Below are positions 52,916 to 63,927 of a stretch of 64,000 bases of DNA, one piece after another. This stretch comes from Biomphalaria glabrata (taxonomy: Eukaryota; Mollusca; Gastropoda; Planorbidae): positions 37,910,012 to 37,974,011 of the forward strand of contig NC_074719.1 in assembly GCF_947242115.1 (NCBI RefSeq), read 5' to 3'. The notes beneath the pieces were generated by a model, which was not told where the DNA came from, ran no database searches, and worked only from the letters and a program-made list of their open reading frames with translations. Each line of letters opens with the position of its first letter. The stretch's first letter is position 1. The position numbers and the translations under genes were made by a program.

Positions 52916-53626
52916 AATGCTTACATTATATTTTCTCTAGTGTATAAATAAGAAGGCCCAGTCTATCTTTAATAACTTGAAACTACTTAAGTGCAAAATC
53001 GTATACACCTTTATACAAGCAAGTATATCAAATAACATCTGAGCTAGACCCCCCCCCCCAAAAAAAAAAAACCTAGTCATACACACATACTTTTTTTTTC
53101 CAAAATTTTTGCCCAATATGCACATAAGACCAGTTCCCACTTCATTCACTGTCTAATCCTGTATAAGGTCTATTGTTTTAATAGTACAATGATATCCAAC
53201 CAACCAGGCAGCCACCCGCGAGCCAGATGCGGCCTGTGACGTGGTGACACCCGACCCTGGAAACTTTAAACACAATGTATAATGAAGCCGCAAGGTCTAG
53301 GGTTATATCTGGACTCGATATGTGATAGGTTTGGGTATCGTCATACATCGTCATACATCATCATACCACTAGAACACTAGACGTCATCGGTAACTCTCAA
53401 ATACAGGATTAGACACGTATGTGGGAAATTTACATAGACCACAGACCGAAAAGGTTGAGATCATTGCCATAGTAGCCTACGACACTGCTCCCGTTTAGCC
53501 GCTCCAGCACCGATCAGAGGCGGTCTTAGCAGTGCGAGGGACCCTTAGTGAGTGTAATATCAGGACACGAATATTTGTGCAGTTGTACGATGAACTGATG
53601 GTGACAAAAAAAAATCTCCACCAAGA

Positions 53627-54252
53627 AGGGCCGGACTTAAGTATGTAGAGGCAGGCTTTTTGTGGAGGCGCCTACAATTTTTTGAAAGCTTTAACTCTTT
53701 CCCTCCGTTATTATTTGTCCACATTTTGTTCACTACTATTTCGCTACCATGTTATGATTAAGCTTCAATAACTTTTTTTTTTTTGTTTTTTATCAGAAAA
53801 TGTTTTATTTGGTATAGAATTAAAGAGGGATTCGTGCTCTTTTTATATGTTCTTTTTATAAAAACACAAAGTAAAGTTTATAAAATTAGACATTAATTTA
53901 ATTTAATGAGGTCAAAACGACGATGGTATCGTCAATTAGGAGAGAAAGAGTTAATGAAGATCCACTTATATTATATCTAAAGGCATGCTATGTTTTAGAA
54001 GAAAGGAATAGAGTCATTAGAAATTTAATCTCACGTTCCTTCAAATTAAAAAAAAAATTAATATGTATATTTTAGTTTTAAAAAGTGTATATTTTTTAGT
54101 TTGTGGAGGGTAAGGCTCTTAGACACACTGTCGTAAATCCGGGACTATATTTACTCATTGTGAGCCTGCTTTTTATCTCTTTTGTGGAGACCCATTTCTT
54201 GTGGATTACCCGCGGGGCTGTTGCCCCGCCTGCTCTCCCTTAAATCCGGCCC
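53627..54252. mobile_element. hAT-like element with GGGCCGGACTTAAG ends
   Basis: Left GGGCCGGACTTAAG and right CTTAAATCCGGCCC are inverted repeats, resembling the ends of the hAT copy at 11969. It contains a TTAA-flanked MITE. No transposase was seen, and the target duplication is not clear. Confidence 0.6.
53691..53954. mobile_element. TTAA-flanked MITE copy 2 (264 bp with TTAA)
   Basis: TTAACTCTTTCCCTCC at the left, GGAGAGAAAGAGTTAA at the right, one mismatch in the inverted arms. TTAA on both sides suggests piggyBac-type transposition. It is inside the element at 53627-54252. Confidence 0.8.
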
Positions 54253-54285
54253 AAGGCTAGAGGAAAGGAGCGGTTGCCCCACTCG

Positions 54286-56020
54286 TATAGTGATGGGAAC
54301 TAAACTAAATTTAAAAAGTTAAACTAAAACTAAGTTTCAACTAAAAACAAGTTAATTAAACTAAAAGTTAATCATGAATTTTAAAAATAAAATATAGTTA
54401 AACTAAAGAAAATTAATTAAACTATACAAACATTTTCATAACTTTTTTTTTTTTTTTGGGGGGGGGGGGGGTTGATCCAGACCTAGTTATAATCATCCAA
54501 CTGTATGCCTATTACGGTTCGATCTCCATTCTTTTAACATTGTAGAAATATTTATCCATATATAAAATCACTAATGATTAGAGGAAGATGTTTCTTACAT
54601 AAACGTCAATGCACAATAGGCCCACAATTTGAAAAAAACAAAGTCTAAATAAATGTGCATTTTATATATTTTGCCTTATATTAAAACCTTTAGAAAAGAA
54701 GGGTACTTTACAAAAAAAAATATTTATTATATAATGGAACATCTTAATTAATTACTTATACAGTTTTATACAACATTTGACTTGTGTAACTTGCTAGACT
54801 AATCATGCCAATGTCACCCAATGTGTTATTTTCTTGTTTTATCACTCACCGTACAACTAACACATAACCGTAAACGCGCAAGGAAAAAAAAACGCGGGTT
54901 GGTCTTGTCATTATATATATGGACTGCACACTACAGTACACTAGGCCTACATGTGTACATCTATCTGACTTGACCGGGTTGTTAAAATCAGCCGGACACA
55001 CGGCTAGTCTATCATATTTACTTTGTGGGCAGTGAGGGTGTGTAACTATTTTAGTGTAAATAGGTACGTAGATCTACGTACATATATATGCTTGACTATA
55101 GCCATGCCAGTGTGTTATTTTCTTGTCTGACCACTATTGCATAACGCGCAAAGAAAAAAAAAACACAAGGGTAGTCTTGTAGTATCATCGACTACACACG
55201 TAGGCCTACATGTGTATGACATGTCTCCCTGACCATGTTGTTAAAATGGGTCAGACACTGTCTATTTACTTTTTGGTCAGGGAGGGTGCAATGTGGATTA
55301 AGATGTGTGTGTTTTTTGTTTTAGTTGGTTATCCTAATGCTATATAGCTAGGCCTAACGCAGGCAACTGTCAATTTAGACTTAGATCTCAATAATAATAA
55401 GTCTAGAGACAAAAATCTAATATACGTTTCGGCTTTATCTAAGGTTCAAGCTATTAAAAGGGTGGGCTCGATGTTCCTGCAGTTAAATTATTTTTTGCCG
55501 CAAATGAATTGATTAAAACCACTAAATTTTGACCTAAATCGTTTATCAGATTCCCACTATTAACAGAAATTAAAAAAACACTACGTGACTTTACAAAAAA
55601 CATTCTAACAACCCCGCTATAGTATATATTGCATAGAAGCGTTTGGCAAAAAATGTTTAACAACATTTTATAATACTGCTACTTTCAGGTGCAGATATTG
55701 ACTCCCATAACTTCTAGACTACTTTACCATTTTAAAATGGGACAGACAAAATAGTTGTTAACTGGATCATTTTTTTTTAAATAATCAAAGTTGTTGATAT
55801 CACATGACCAGAAAACAGGGGTGTGCGTTTCAACCGTTTCCACATGTTGAAAAGTTTTACACATTTTAATTAAACTTTATAGTTTGTAACTAAAAAATAA
55901 AATATTAAACTACGATGTTAACAATTTTTTATCTAGTTAAACTTTGGCTTTAATTAATTATTTTTAGGTAAACCAAAAGTTTCTATCTTTTTAGTTCACT
56001 TTTGCCCATCACTAGATACA
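54286..56020. mobile_element. 1.7-kb hAT-like element, 8-bp TSD CCCACTCG
   Basis: CCCACTCG flanks both sides (54278-54285, 56021-56028). Ends carry TAGTGATGGG and CCCATCACTA as inverted repeats. The interior is AT-rich with TTAACTAAAC-type subterminal repeats and two diverged ~250-bp direct copies (54790-55050 and 55085-55290). No intact transposase. Confidence 0.75.
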
Positions 56021-56028
56021 CCCACTCG

Positions 56029-56669
56029 CCACCCTCTAAGAACGTCTCCGCCTGCGTTGACAACCTAAACATTTATATAAGCAATTCACTATCTTTGCTT
56101 TATTGAATCAGTCGTAATCCTAACTAGATCTACAACCTCTGTAGACATGTCAGTTTAGTCCCAAAAAGGTCAAGGGTTGAATGGTACAGTGCATGCGAAC
56201 CGTGGACAGAGCTATAGAAAATATCAGTTTCTACTGTATAGATCTAGCAGTCATATGCCCTATTCACGGTGTGTATTCGTGTGTGGGTATGTTTTGCAGT
56301 AGGTAAGGTCCTATGCGCATGTCAGCCTAATTTGTGTGCAGCATGTGTCAGTGCAATTGTCAAAGTTGTGTGACTATGTGACAATGCCAGTCGCTATATC
56401 CTTAGGTCTACATCTTCGTTGTACTCAACGGTGGTTCCAAGACTTTTGATGTAGACCTTATAAAGTTTAATTTTATAAATGTGTTTATCTTTTTTTTTCT
56501 TTCAAAGATCTCTCTCTTTCGGGCAAATATTTATGCCAAAGAGTAGAAAAAAAAACAAAAACAATATTGTTAACAATTACTAACGAAATCGACTGGGGGA
56601 GGGGGGCTAAAGGACATATAATAAGACCAACTCGGGGACCATTGACAACGAAATGGGGATGGCTGTCTT
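56029..56669. other. Spacer, nothing recognised
   Basis: No coding or transposon features were recognised. Confidence 0.4.
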
Positions 56670-56775
56670 GATTAAAAATCTATATATTGGTTCGCGGTGG
56701 TTATGACAAATGGTGTTAACATGATTAAAAATCTATATATTGGTTCGCGGTGGTTATGACAAATGGTGTTAACAT
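56670..56775 (+). repeat. Perfect 53-bp tandem duplication
   Basis: 56670-56722 and 56723-56775 are identical (GATTAAAAATCTATATATTG continuing to GGTGTTAACAT). Confidence 0.97.
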
Positions 56776-57059
56776 CATTTAATATAGGCCCTATCAGTGA
56801 CACATATCGACGACTCTAAATAAAGTGACTGTAATGGAAGAGGACAAAATATAAAAGTGGAGAAAAAGTATCGTTACTACATCTATACAAATATTTGATA
56901 TACAAAAATTCAAGATCTATAATGTGCAAACAATGTTAATTTCAAAATTGTATTGTGATTGTGATTTGAATTTGAGAAGCATTGCCATTGTAGGATAGTC
57001 ACCCCAAAAGGGAGGTCACTTTTATAAATATTTTCAAAATAGTGTGAAGACTTAGAACG

Positions 57060-58260
57060 ACAGATAGGCTAATCATAAAAAGTAATAGATCTAGACATAA
57101 AAGTAAATAGATCTAGAATCAAGATCATAGATTCATCTAGTCTAGATGTAGAATAGATCTAGATTCTAGATCTAATCTAAAAAAAATCTAGATCGAGATT
57201 ATCTATCTATCTTTAATTAGTAGTATCTATAGACTATTGTCACTATAGATTCGAATCTTTTCTATCGATACCACAATCAAAATGTCACTGTGACAATCCA
57301 AATTTTACATTGACTTTGGTAAGGTATATTTTTCTAGATCTATATGTTAAATATGTTAATGTTACATAACTCTTGTCTAACTCTTCGGTCTCTTCAGAAC
57401 ACAGTACACATGTACCATGCACTGACATTCATCATTTATTGCATTTGCCGGCATTGGGATATTCAAGGCCATTGTTTCAATTTAACTGTGATGATCTAGA
57501 TCTTACTTACACTGAGTTTGAGTCAGTGAGTGTATGATTAATAATGATTGTAGATCTATGTCAAGACTGTCTTAACTACGTCTAGTTAAGGCTAGTTTTG
57601 GTAAACTGCACAACTTGTCACAAGTCTTGTGCATCATCATTCATGAATTATGTCAATCATGAACAATAGTCAATAGAACATTCAATTCATTCATTGTCAT
57701 ACATTGATGTTCAGCGTAAGAACATTGAATAGTAAAGTTGAAGCATACAAAGAAGTGTCTCATATTTAAATAATTATAATATAATATGATTATAATAGAA
57801 TAAACTGTGTTATGTTTTATAATAATTAATTTTATATAAATATATCAAGTACAAAGTCTAGATCTATTAGTATTTAGTCTAGATAGAAACCCATATCTTT
57901 ACTTTACTTCTAAACTGTCTAAAGATGACTTAGATCTAGATCTATAATTTATAATAATAATCTTAAATCTAGATCTAGAGTGACTAGATCTATATATTAT
58001 AATATATATATAGTCACTATCTTCATAGAATCATAGAGAATAAACTACAGATCTAGACTCTATATAGAACTGGATCTAGTTTTTATTTTAATTTCTAATT
58101 AGAAATTAAAATACTAAAAATAATATACCACTATACTAGTAAGTAACTAGTACTAGATCTAGTACATGGGCATAGCGGGGGAGGGGGGGGGGAATTTTTA
58201 CTGTTTTTTTGCTTTTTCTTTAGACATCTAGATCTAGATGTTTTAATGTTAAACTCTTAA
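57060..58260. repeat. TCTAGATCTAGA-rich AT stretch
   Basis: Many TAGATCTAGA-type motifs at 57085-57200, 57860-58110 and 58150-58240, interspersed in AT-rich sequence. No gene was seen. Confidence 0.7.
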
Positions 58261-58274
58261 ACCAGGTCAGGTGT

Positions 58275-58365
58275 CTGGAAATTTAGGCACACCAATTTAG
58301 GTACTGGTAAATTAGGCACTTTTTGACAAAGCGGAAAATTAGGCACCAGAAAATTAGGCACTCTT
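58275..58365 (+). repeat. Cluster of AAATTAGGCAC motifs
   Basis: Five near copies of AAATTAGGCAC in about 90 bp with irregular spacing. Confidence 0.8.
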
Positions 58366-58982
58366 AAATTTGCAGATAATTTGAAAATTTTAATGTATAT
58401 TATGAATGTTTTATTCTCAGTCTATGAGCTATTGGTGACGTTATCCAAAATACTAGATCTAACTATAACAATTTCTAAGTGCATCGTCATGATACAAAAG
58501 AAAAGCTTACAAACCTAATGAAAAAAAGGAAAATCATGAGAATGCAGGGAAAAAATGAAGAGTCATTATAGGCATCACTGGATTGAGGGGATGGGAGGTA
58601 CCTAAAGTAGGACAGAAGCAAAATTTCTAATAAATAAACCATTGAAGTTAAATAATAATAAAGTAAAAGGTTCATCTTAACACTTACACTGTAATTAATA
58701 AATATTTGGCTATATGTTAAAGCTAAAATGGTTTTTATAATATAACCTCTTTTCAAGTCAGATCTTCGTGGAAACCTGGATCTAGGAACCTGGACAGCTG
58801 ATCTCAAAAATGGCTAGACTCTAACGATTTTCCTAAAAATTTAACAGTTGATATATATCGCTGAGAAAGCAATTACTAGCTTGTTGGTCACACTGATAAA
58901 ACTCTTGTTTGACCGTTATGATGTTTCAGAGTAAAAAATAAATAAATGTAAATTTGACTGGAGACTATATAAAGCCTATAAC
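58366..58982. other. Spacer upstream of the second NRF-6-like gene
   Basis: AT-rich, no convincing gene; short minus-strand frames have no recognisable motif. Confidence 0.4.
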
Positions 58983-59125
58983 TGAGCTAGCCAGGAAAAC
59001 CAGTGACTTGGCAGAATTTAAATCATTGGTTAATATGCATGACTAAATGCATGACGCGTAGGATGTAATCATCTTCTTTTTTGAAGTAACGTCTGTATTA
59101 TATAAGATAAGAAGATAAGATATAA
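58983..59125 (+). mobile_element. 5'-truncated CR1/L2-like LINE end
   Basis: Begins GAGCTAGCCAGGAAAACCAG, and is nearly identical through the stop and 3' UTR to 872-1010. Only the last ~20 codons and the UTR remain. Confidence 0.9.
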
Positions 59126-59564
59126 TATAGGTCTAGAGCCAACATGGCATAGTCGACCATATTGCCGTAATTATGCGATAACAGTAAATTTAAGTTTGCT
59201 TCAATTTTATTGAAGTTTCTAAGCGTTGCTTCTATTTTAACATACGTCTAATATAGATTAGATGTTAAAGAGTTCTAAATGAGAACTTTAAGTCTAGTGT
59301 TAGATCTAAATGTCCATATAATGATCATACTAATAAATAATCGCAAACTTATATACCTTGCTTGCTGGCTGAATAAAAAAAATGCGCAAGTTCTAGCAGC
59401 TGATGGTGTTACGGGTTCTATTCTAAAAATTTTTTAAATTATTTTATTTAATTATTTTATTATATTTGAAGTTTAATAATGGAGATATTGTCTTTAAAAA
59501 AAAATATATTTTAAAAATATTGTTCCTATTCTTTTTTAGGTGAGAAAGTTACACAAACACACAG

Positions 59565-59958
59565 ATGGCTAAGTATGGAAGCTTTACATTCATCATGCTC
59601 ATGCTACTAGGTCTTCAGAAAACTTCTGCTCAGTTCAGTGATGACTCATCATGGCTCAACCCAGCTCCTGGGAGACAGAACTATATACACACTTTGACTC
59701 ATGCCGTTGCCAGGGCTAGGCATGCTGGGAGCTTTGAACAAAACAACTTGTCATCGGTAGTAGGGGAAGTCCTTGCTGATTTCAGTGTTCTTCAAACTGA
59801 GCTTCTAGCTCTTAGACACGAGACAAAACCTGACCAGATCTTGAAGTATTCAGGTCTTATCAAAGACATATTGTCTGTGACAAACTCGGCTTGTGCTAAT
59901 GATACCGGCAGACTTGTCATGAGTTTGTTTAACAAAAAAGATAGATGGTCGTTACAGT
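59565..59958 (+). CDS. Second NRF-6-like gene, exon 1
   Basis: The frame starts MAKYGSFTFIMLMLLGLQKT SAQ, a clear signal peptide, after an acceptor-like CTTTTTTAG at 59531-59539, so a 5' UTR intron is possible. Residues 24-131 form the first part of an NRF domain (NYIHTLTHAVARARHAG, LRHETKPDQILKYSG, NSACANDTGR) ending DRWSLQ. The donor T/GTAAGT leaves one base, as in exon 1 at 40591-41002. The frame continues for 42 codons beyond the donor, but these show no family similarity. Product: N-terminus of a lumenal NRF domain of a multi-pass membrane acyltransferase. The two genes diverge head to head. Confidence 0.85.
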
Positions 59959-60213
59959 GTAAGTTGATCCATTTTTATACTTGTATGTGTATTTCATCCT
60001 TATTTAAATTTAGTACTGGGATAACTATTTTCTTAAGTCTCATTATCCATGGTGTAAAGTTATCCCTTTCTACTTTAAAAGGCTAGTGTTTTGTATGTCC
60101 TGTTTAATGACCTTTTAAATATTTTTAAAAAATTCAATAAATAAGTGTTTTAATGATTATTTGAAAAATTAAACAAAGTATCATAACTGAAAAGCTGTGA
60201 GAGAAAAAAAAAA

Positions 60214-60259
60214 GTGAAGGTCCCCTTTCAGACCTTCTGATCTACAGGGCAGATGATGT
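60214..60259 (-). mobile_element. SINE (family 1), 3' part left of a LINE
   Basis: GAAGGTCCCCTTTCAGACC through AGGGCAGATGATGT is the SINE 3' end in reverse. The SINE continues at 62715, beyond the LINE. Confidence 0.8.
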
Positions 60260-62714
60260 CTTCTTCTTCTTCTTCTTCTAGCCAGCTTTATTGCTGCTGA
60301 GCTGTGAGCTCTTTTGCAGACTGTGCCAAGGAAAAAAAGTGTGCTGTTTTCTTCTGTTGTTCAGCACTGCCGTACAGGGTGTTGGTTATGTTGGGCTGTA
60401 GTGGAAGAAGGGTCTGCCTAAGGTGGATTAGGGAGGGGCATTCAAAGAGGATATGGTTTACGGTTTCAAAGGGGTGGGCGCAATGTCTGCAAAGGGGTAG
60501 TTGTGTGGAGTTTATTTTGTTCAGGTGGTAATTTAATAGTGATGTGTGTCCTGTTCTTAGTTGGAAGATTGTAGATTGTTCTTTGTGGGGGAGGAAGTTA
60601 ATACTGTCCAGTTTGTTAGGCGTAGTCATTTCTCTGTACATGGCTCTGCCTGTGTTTCCTGATGCCCATTGGTTGAGCCACTCCTCTTTGTGATTGTTGA
60701 CTAACATTGACCTTAGGGTGAGGTAGTTAACAGGTCTATCTGGTTGTTCCATAGATGTACCTGCCTTTGATAGCTTATCTGCCTTTTCATTTCCCATGAT
60801 GCCAATGTGTCCAGGGATCCACTGTAGTGTAATATTGATATTTAATTTTGATATCATCTGGTGGATTATCACAATGAGTGTTGTCAACTCTCTTGGGCTG
60901 TTTGAGGTGCTGCTGTTAAGTGCTTGCAGAGTAGATTGGGAGTCTGTAAAGACAACAATATCTGATGGTGGTTGCACTCCTTCATATAATTTGTTTTCCA
61001 CTGTCTGAAGTGCTTTGGTAATTGCCTCAATTTTGGCTTGGAAGTTTGAGCAGTAATCACCACAGGGTGTGCTTATCTCAAAGTGTTTATTTTTAGGGAA
61101 GACCAGGAAGGCACCAAGACCAGCATTGATGGTAGCTTTGAAAGCCGATCCGTCTGTATAAATATGGATAGCTGTTTTTTGATAGCTTTCGATTGTTTCA
61201 AGCGTGCCTACTTTGAGCTCCAGTGGATTTGATTCTTTTGTTAAGGTGTTATTTAGTAAATGTGTTTTGATGGTTGGTTGTTTGTATTTTAGTCCGGGTG
61301 TAATGTTCGAAAACCTGGTAATTTTTTCTCTGTTGTTGGGTAGGTGGTGTTTTAGGGCTAGTTCGTCAGTAAGTTGGATCAGAGTTCTTTGCTTTTTTTT
61401 GTTGTTTTTCCTATTTCTCTGTGTTAGTAATTTATTTGGATGATCGTCCTCCAACCTTCTGTATCTCTCAATAGCTTCTAATGCTGTTCTGTTGCGCCTT
61501 AACTTAAGAGGTTCAATATTGGAGTCTATTTCACAGGCTGCTGTGGGAGTAGTTCTCATACCTCCACTAATTAACCGCAAGGCTTGGTTTTGGATTGTAT
61601 CTAATGATGATTGATATGTTTTGTTGGCAGCTACTTGTATGGAGACACAGTTATCCATTACAGATCTGACATATCCAGTGTATAACTGTCTTAAGGTTTT
61701 CTTTTCAGCTCCCCAGGATGTTCCTGCTAGGTGTTTTATTATGTTTAATCTTTGTGATGCCTTTTCTCATAAATCTGCCAGAAAAGTGTTTTAGAGACAG
61801 TCTTTGGTCTAGTTTTACACCAAGATATGTTGAATTTTCTTCTTTATTTATTGGCTGAGAGTCTATTTTTAGGATGTAGTTTCTTTTTGCTGTTTTGTTG
61901 CTGTGGCTAAAGATTGAATAAACTGACTTTTCTTTGTCTATTTCCATTTTCCATAATTTTGAATATGTGGAGATAGTTGTGAGGGCTCTATTTAGTTTGG
62001 ATCTAGTCAGCACTGGATATTTCTCTGTAGTCCAAATTAAAAGGTCGTCTGCATAAAGTGCCTTATTGACCGAAATGAGGTCCGGGAGGTCATTCATGAA
62101 GATTAGAAAGAGAGTGCAGCTAAGGGCTGAACCTTGTGGTAGTCCTTCTTCCAAACTTTTTTTACTAGAGATGGCACCTTCGAATCGGGTTTGGATGGTT
62201 CTGTTTTTTAAGAATGCTCTGATCCAGCTGTACATTTTTCCATGGATGCCCATTTTTTTCATCTTCAAAAATAGACCTTTTCTCCACACTCTATCATAGG
62301 CTTGCTGCAAATCTATAAATACTGCTGTAGTGTGCTTGTTTTCATGAAACCCTTCTACTGTGTCCTGGATAAACGAAAGAGGTGGTCTTCTGTTCTACTT
62401 GCTTTCCTGAAGCCAGCTTGTGCATTGTGGAGTGAGCAAGTACTTTCTAGCCACCAATAAAGTCGGTTATTGATCATTTTTTCTGCCATTTTGCCAATGT
62501 TGGATGTTAGAGATATTGGTCTATAACTTTTTGGGTCTCCAGTTGGTTTATTTTTCTTTAAAATGGGTATTATGTTTGCGGTTCTCCATTCCTGTAGTAT
62601 GTCTCCAGTTTTCCATGTATGGTTGATAAAGTTAAGTATACAGTTTTGGGCCTGTGGTCCTAGTCCCCAAATCATTTCATTTGTTATTTTATCGGGTCCA
62701 GGGGATTTTCTTGA
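60260..62714 (-). mobile_element. I-type LINE with RNase H, 5' truncated
   Basis: Minus-strand blocks in order: RPISLTSNIGKMAEKM, GLPQGSALS and ALYADDLLIW (reverse transcriptase, 62675-61740); then RNase H with IYTDGSAFKA, AKIEAITKAL, FTDSQSTLQA and WIPGHIGIMGNEKADKLS; then a CCHC finger CRHCAHPFETVNHILFEC. Acidic catalytic residues of RNase H are present. The coding region is split over three frames by two shifts, near 62350 and 61735. The endonuclease and N-terminal RT are missing. A (GAA)n tail lies at 60260-60278 (minus sense). RNase H after RT indicates the I superclade. Confidence 0.9.
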
Positions 62715-62924
62715 CTTGTGGTCTATAGGGCAGATGATGTAAAGGTCATCTGTTTCTGTGGCCCACGGTTAATGAGGGTGTCATGTGGCCGACACAACGG
62801 CCAACTGCCTTTACTTTTCCCAAACTAATGTCAGAACTGGGTGGACTCAGAGGCACCCTAAAGATCCCAAAAGTGAAAATCCCAGTCTTCCCCAGGATTC
62901 AAACCCAGGACCCCCTAGAAAAAC
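62715..62924 (-). mobile_element. SINE (family 1), remainder right of the LINE
   Basis: CTTGTGGTCTATAGGGCAG, TTAATGAGGGTGTCATGTGG, and CAGGATTCAAACCCAGGACC. The tRNA-like head is cut off. The first 26 bases duplicate those at 60234-60259 with three mismatches, consistent with an old target-site duplication. Confidence 0.8.
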
Positions 62925-62966
62925 TGTAAGCATACATTTATTTGGTGATATTTTGTCAAACTGTAA

Positions 62967-62991
62967 AAAAAAAAAAAAAAAAAAAAAAAAA
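62967..62991 (+). repeat. Adenine homopolymer
   Basis: An A run of about 25 bases, in the first intron of the second NRF-6-like gene. Confidence 0.95.
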
Positions 62992-62999
62992 CAGAATTT

Positions 63000-63769
63000 A
63001 TTTTTCAAAACTAAGATTTGAAGATCAAACTTTATAGCTTAATTCATGAACTTTAAATGATGTGATAATCATTCATTTTATGGCATTAACCTTACCAGCC
63101 CTTATTCCCATAAACAAGCTATGCCCCGAGGGCCAGACCCCTCTTGACTTACTATCTTAGAAGCTCTAGATCTAATGAAAATCAAAATTTGTTTCTTATT
63201 TTATCATTCAACTTTAGGCTTATTGCAAGCTTAGACCTCCCTAGTTCATGTTTATTGCAAATTTTCAAACAATGTTCCTGTAAAACCACTCCCATCCAAC
63301 ATAAACACATGGGCGCAGCCATTTGCAAAGCTAATTATAATATATAGTTTAATTACGATTGTTTTTTTTTTTAATATTATGACTCTTTTAGAATATAAAA
63401 AAAAATGAAATAGAGAAGTACTGAAATAGTGGTTCACTGGCATAGTGGCCATTTTGCCTGAGAGAAAAAACCCAGTGAAATAGGGCCAGTAGCAATTAAA
63501 AGTAAAAAATAAAAATGCTATTTTTCTGTTTTTAGCCAAATGGAAGTCTTTTTGTTTTATAATTTTTGTAAGAATATTTCCATTTCTGTGAACAATTTTA
63601 ATTGAATTTCTAAATGGCTGTGTGAATGTGATCAAATCTAATTTAGAGTTCACCTCACCTAGTGATTGCCACATAACTCTCTTCAAAGAAAAAAAAAATG
63701 CAAACATTGTAGTAAACATTTTGAACTCTTAATTCTTTTCAAATTGAACACAACTTGGTCATGTTACAG
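63000..63769 (+). other. Remainder of intron 1 of the second NRF-6-like gene
   Basis: AT-rich; no exon or transposon ends recognised. The last bases (TTGGTCATGTTACAG) are a splice acceptor. Confidence 0.5.
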
Positions 63770-63927
63770 TTCTAGATGCCAATGGAAAGCCTGGGGCTGG
63801 CCTGATGCTTTTACATGTGAACTTTGTTGGTGATTATAAACAGTGCAGGAATGCTCAGGCACCGTCTAACACATCAATTGGCCTGAAAGGATTCAAGGGA
63901 AACTACTGCGCCTTAATGGCAAAGCCT
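63770..63927 (+). CDS. Second NRF-6-like gene, exon 2
   Basis: Acceptor CATGTTACAG, donor GTGAGT. It encodes (F)LDANGKPGAGLMLLHVNFV, then GDYKQCRNAQAPSNTSIGL and KGFKGNYCALMAKP. LDA-GKP, Y-QC and NYC are shared with exon 2 of the minus-strand gene (38540-38700), and the phases (two bases in, zero out) are the same. The gene continues beyond the window; the acyltransferase-3 exons are not visible here. Confidence 0.88.

Noticed and set aside
59959-60086. Continuation of the second NRF-6-like first exon beyond 59958
   Set aside because: A strong donor T/GTAAGT matches the paralogue, and the extra 42 codons have no counterpart there.
60288-61658. Host RNase H gene
   Set aside because: It is preceded by reverse-transcriptase blocks and followed by a (GAA)n tail; it is the end of an I-type LINE.
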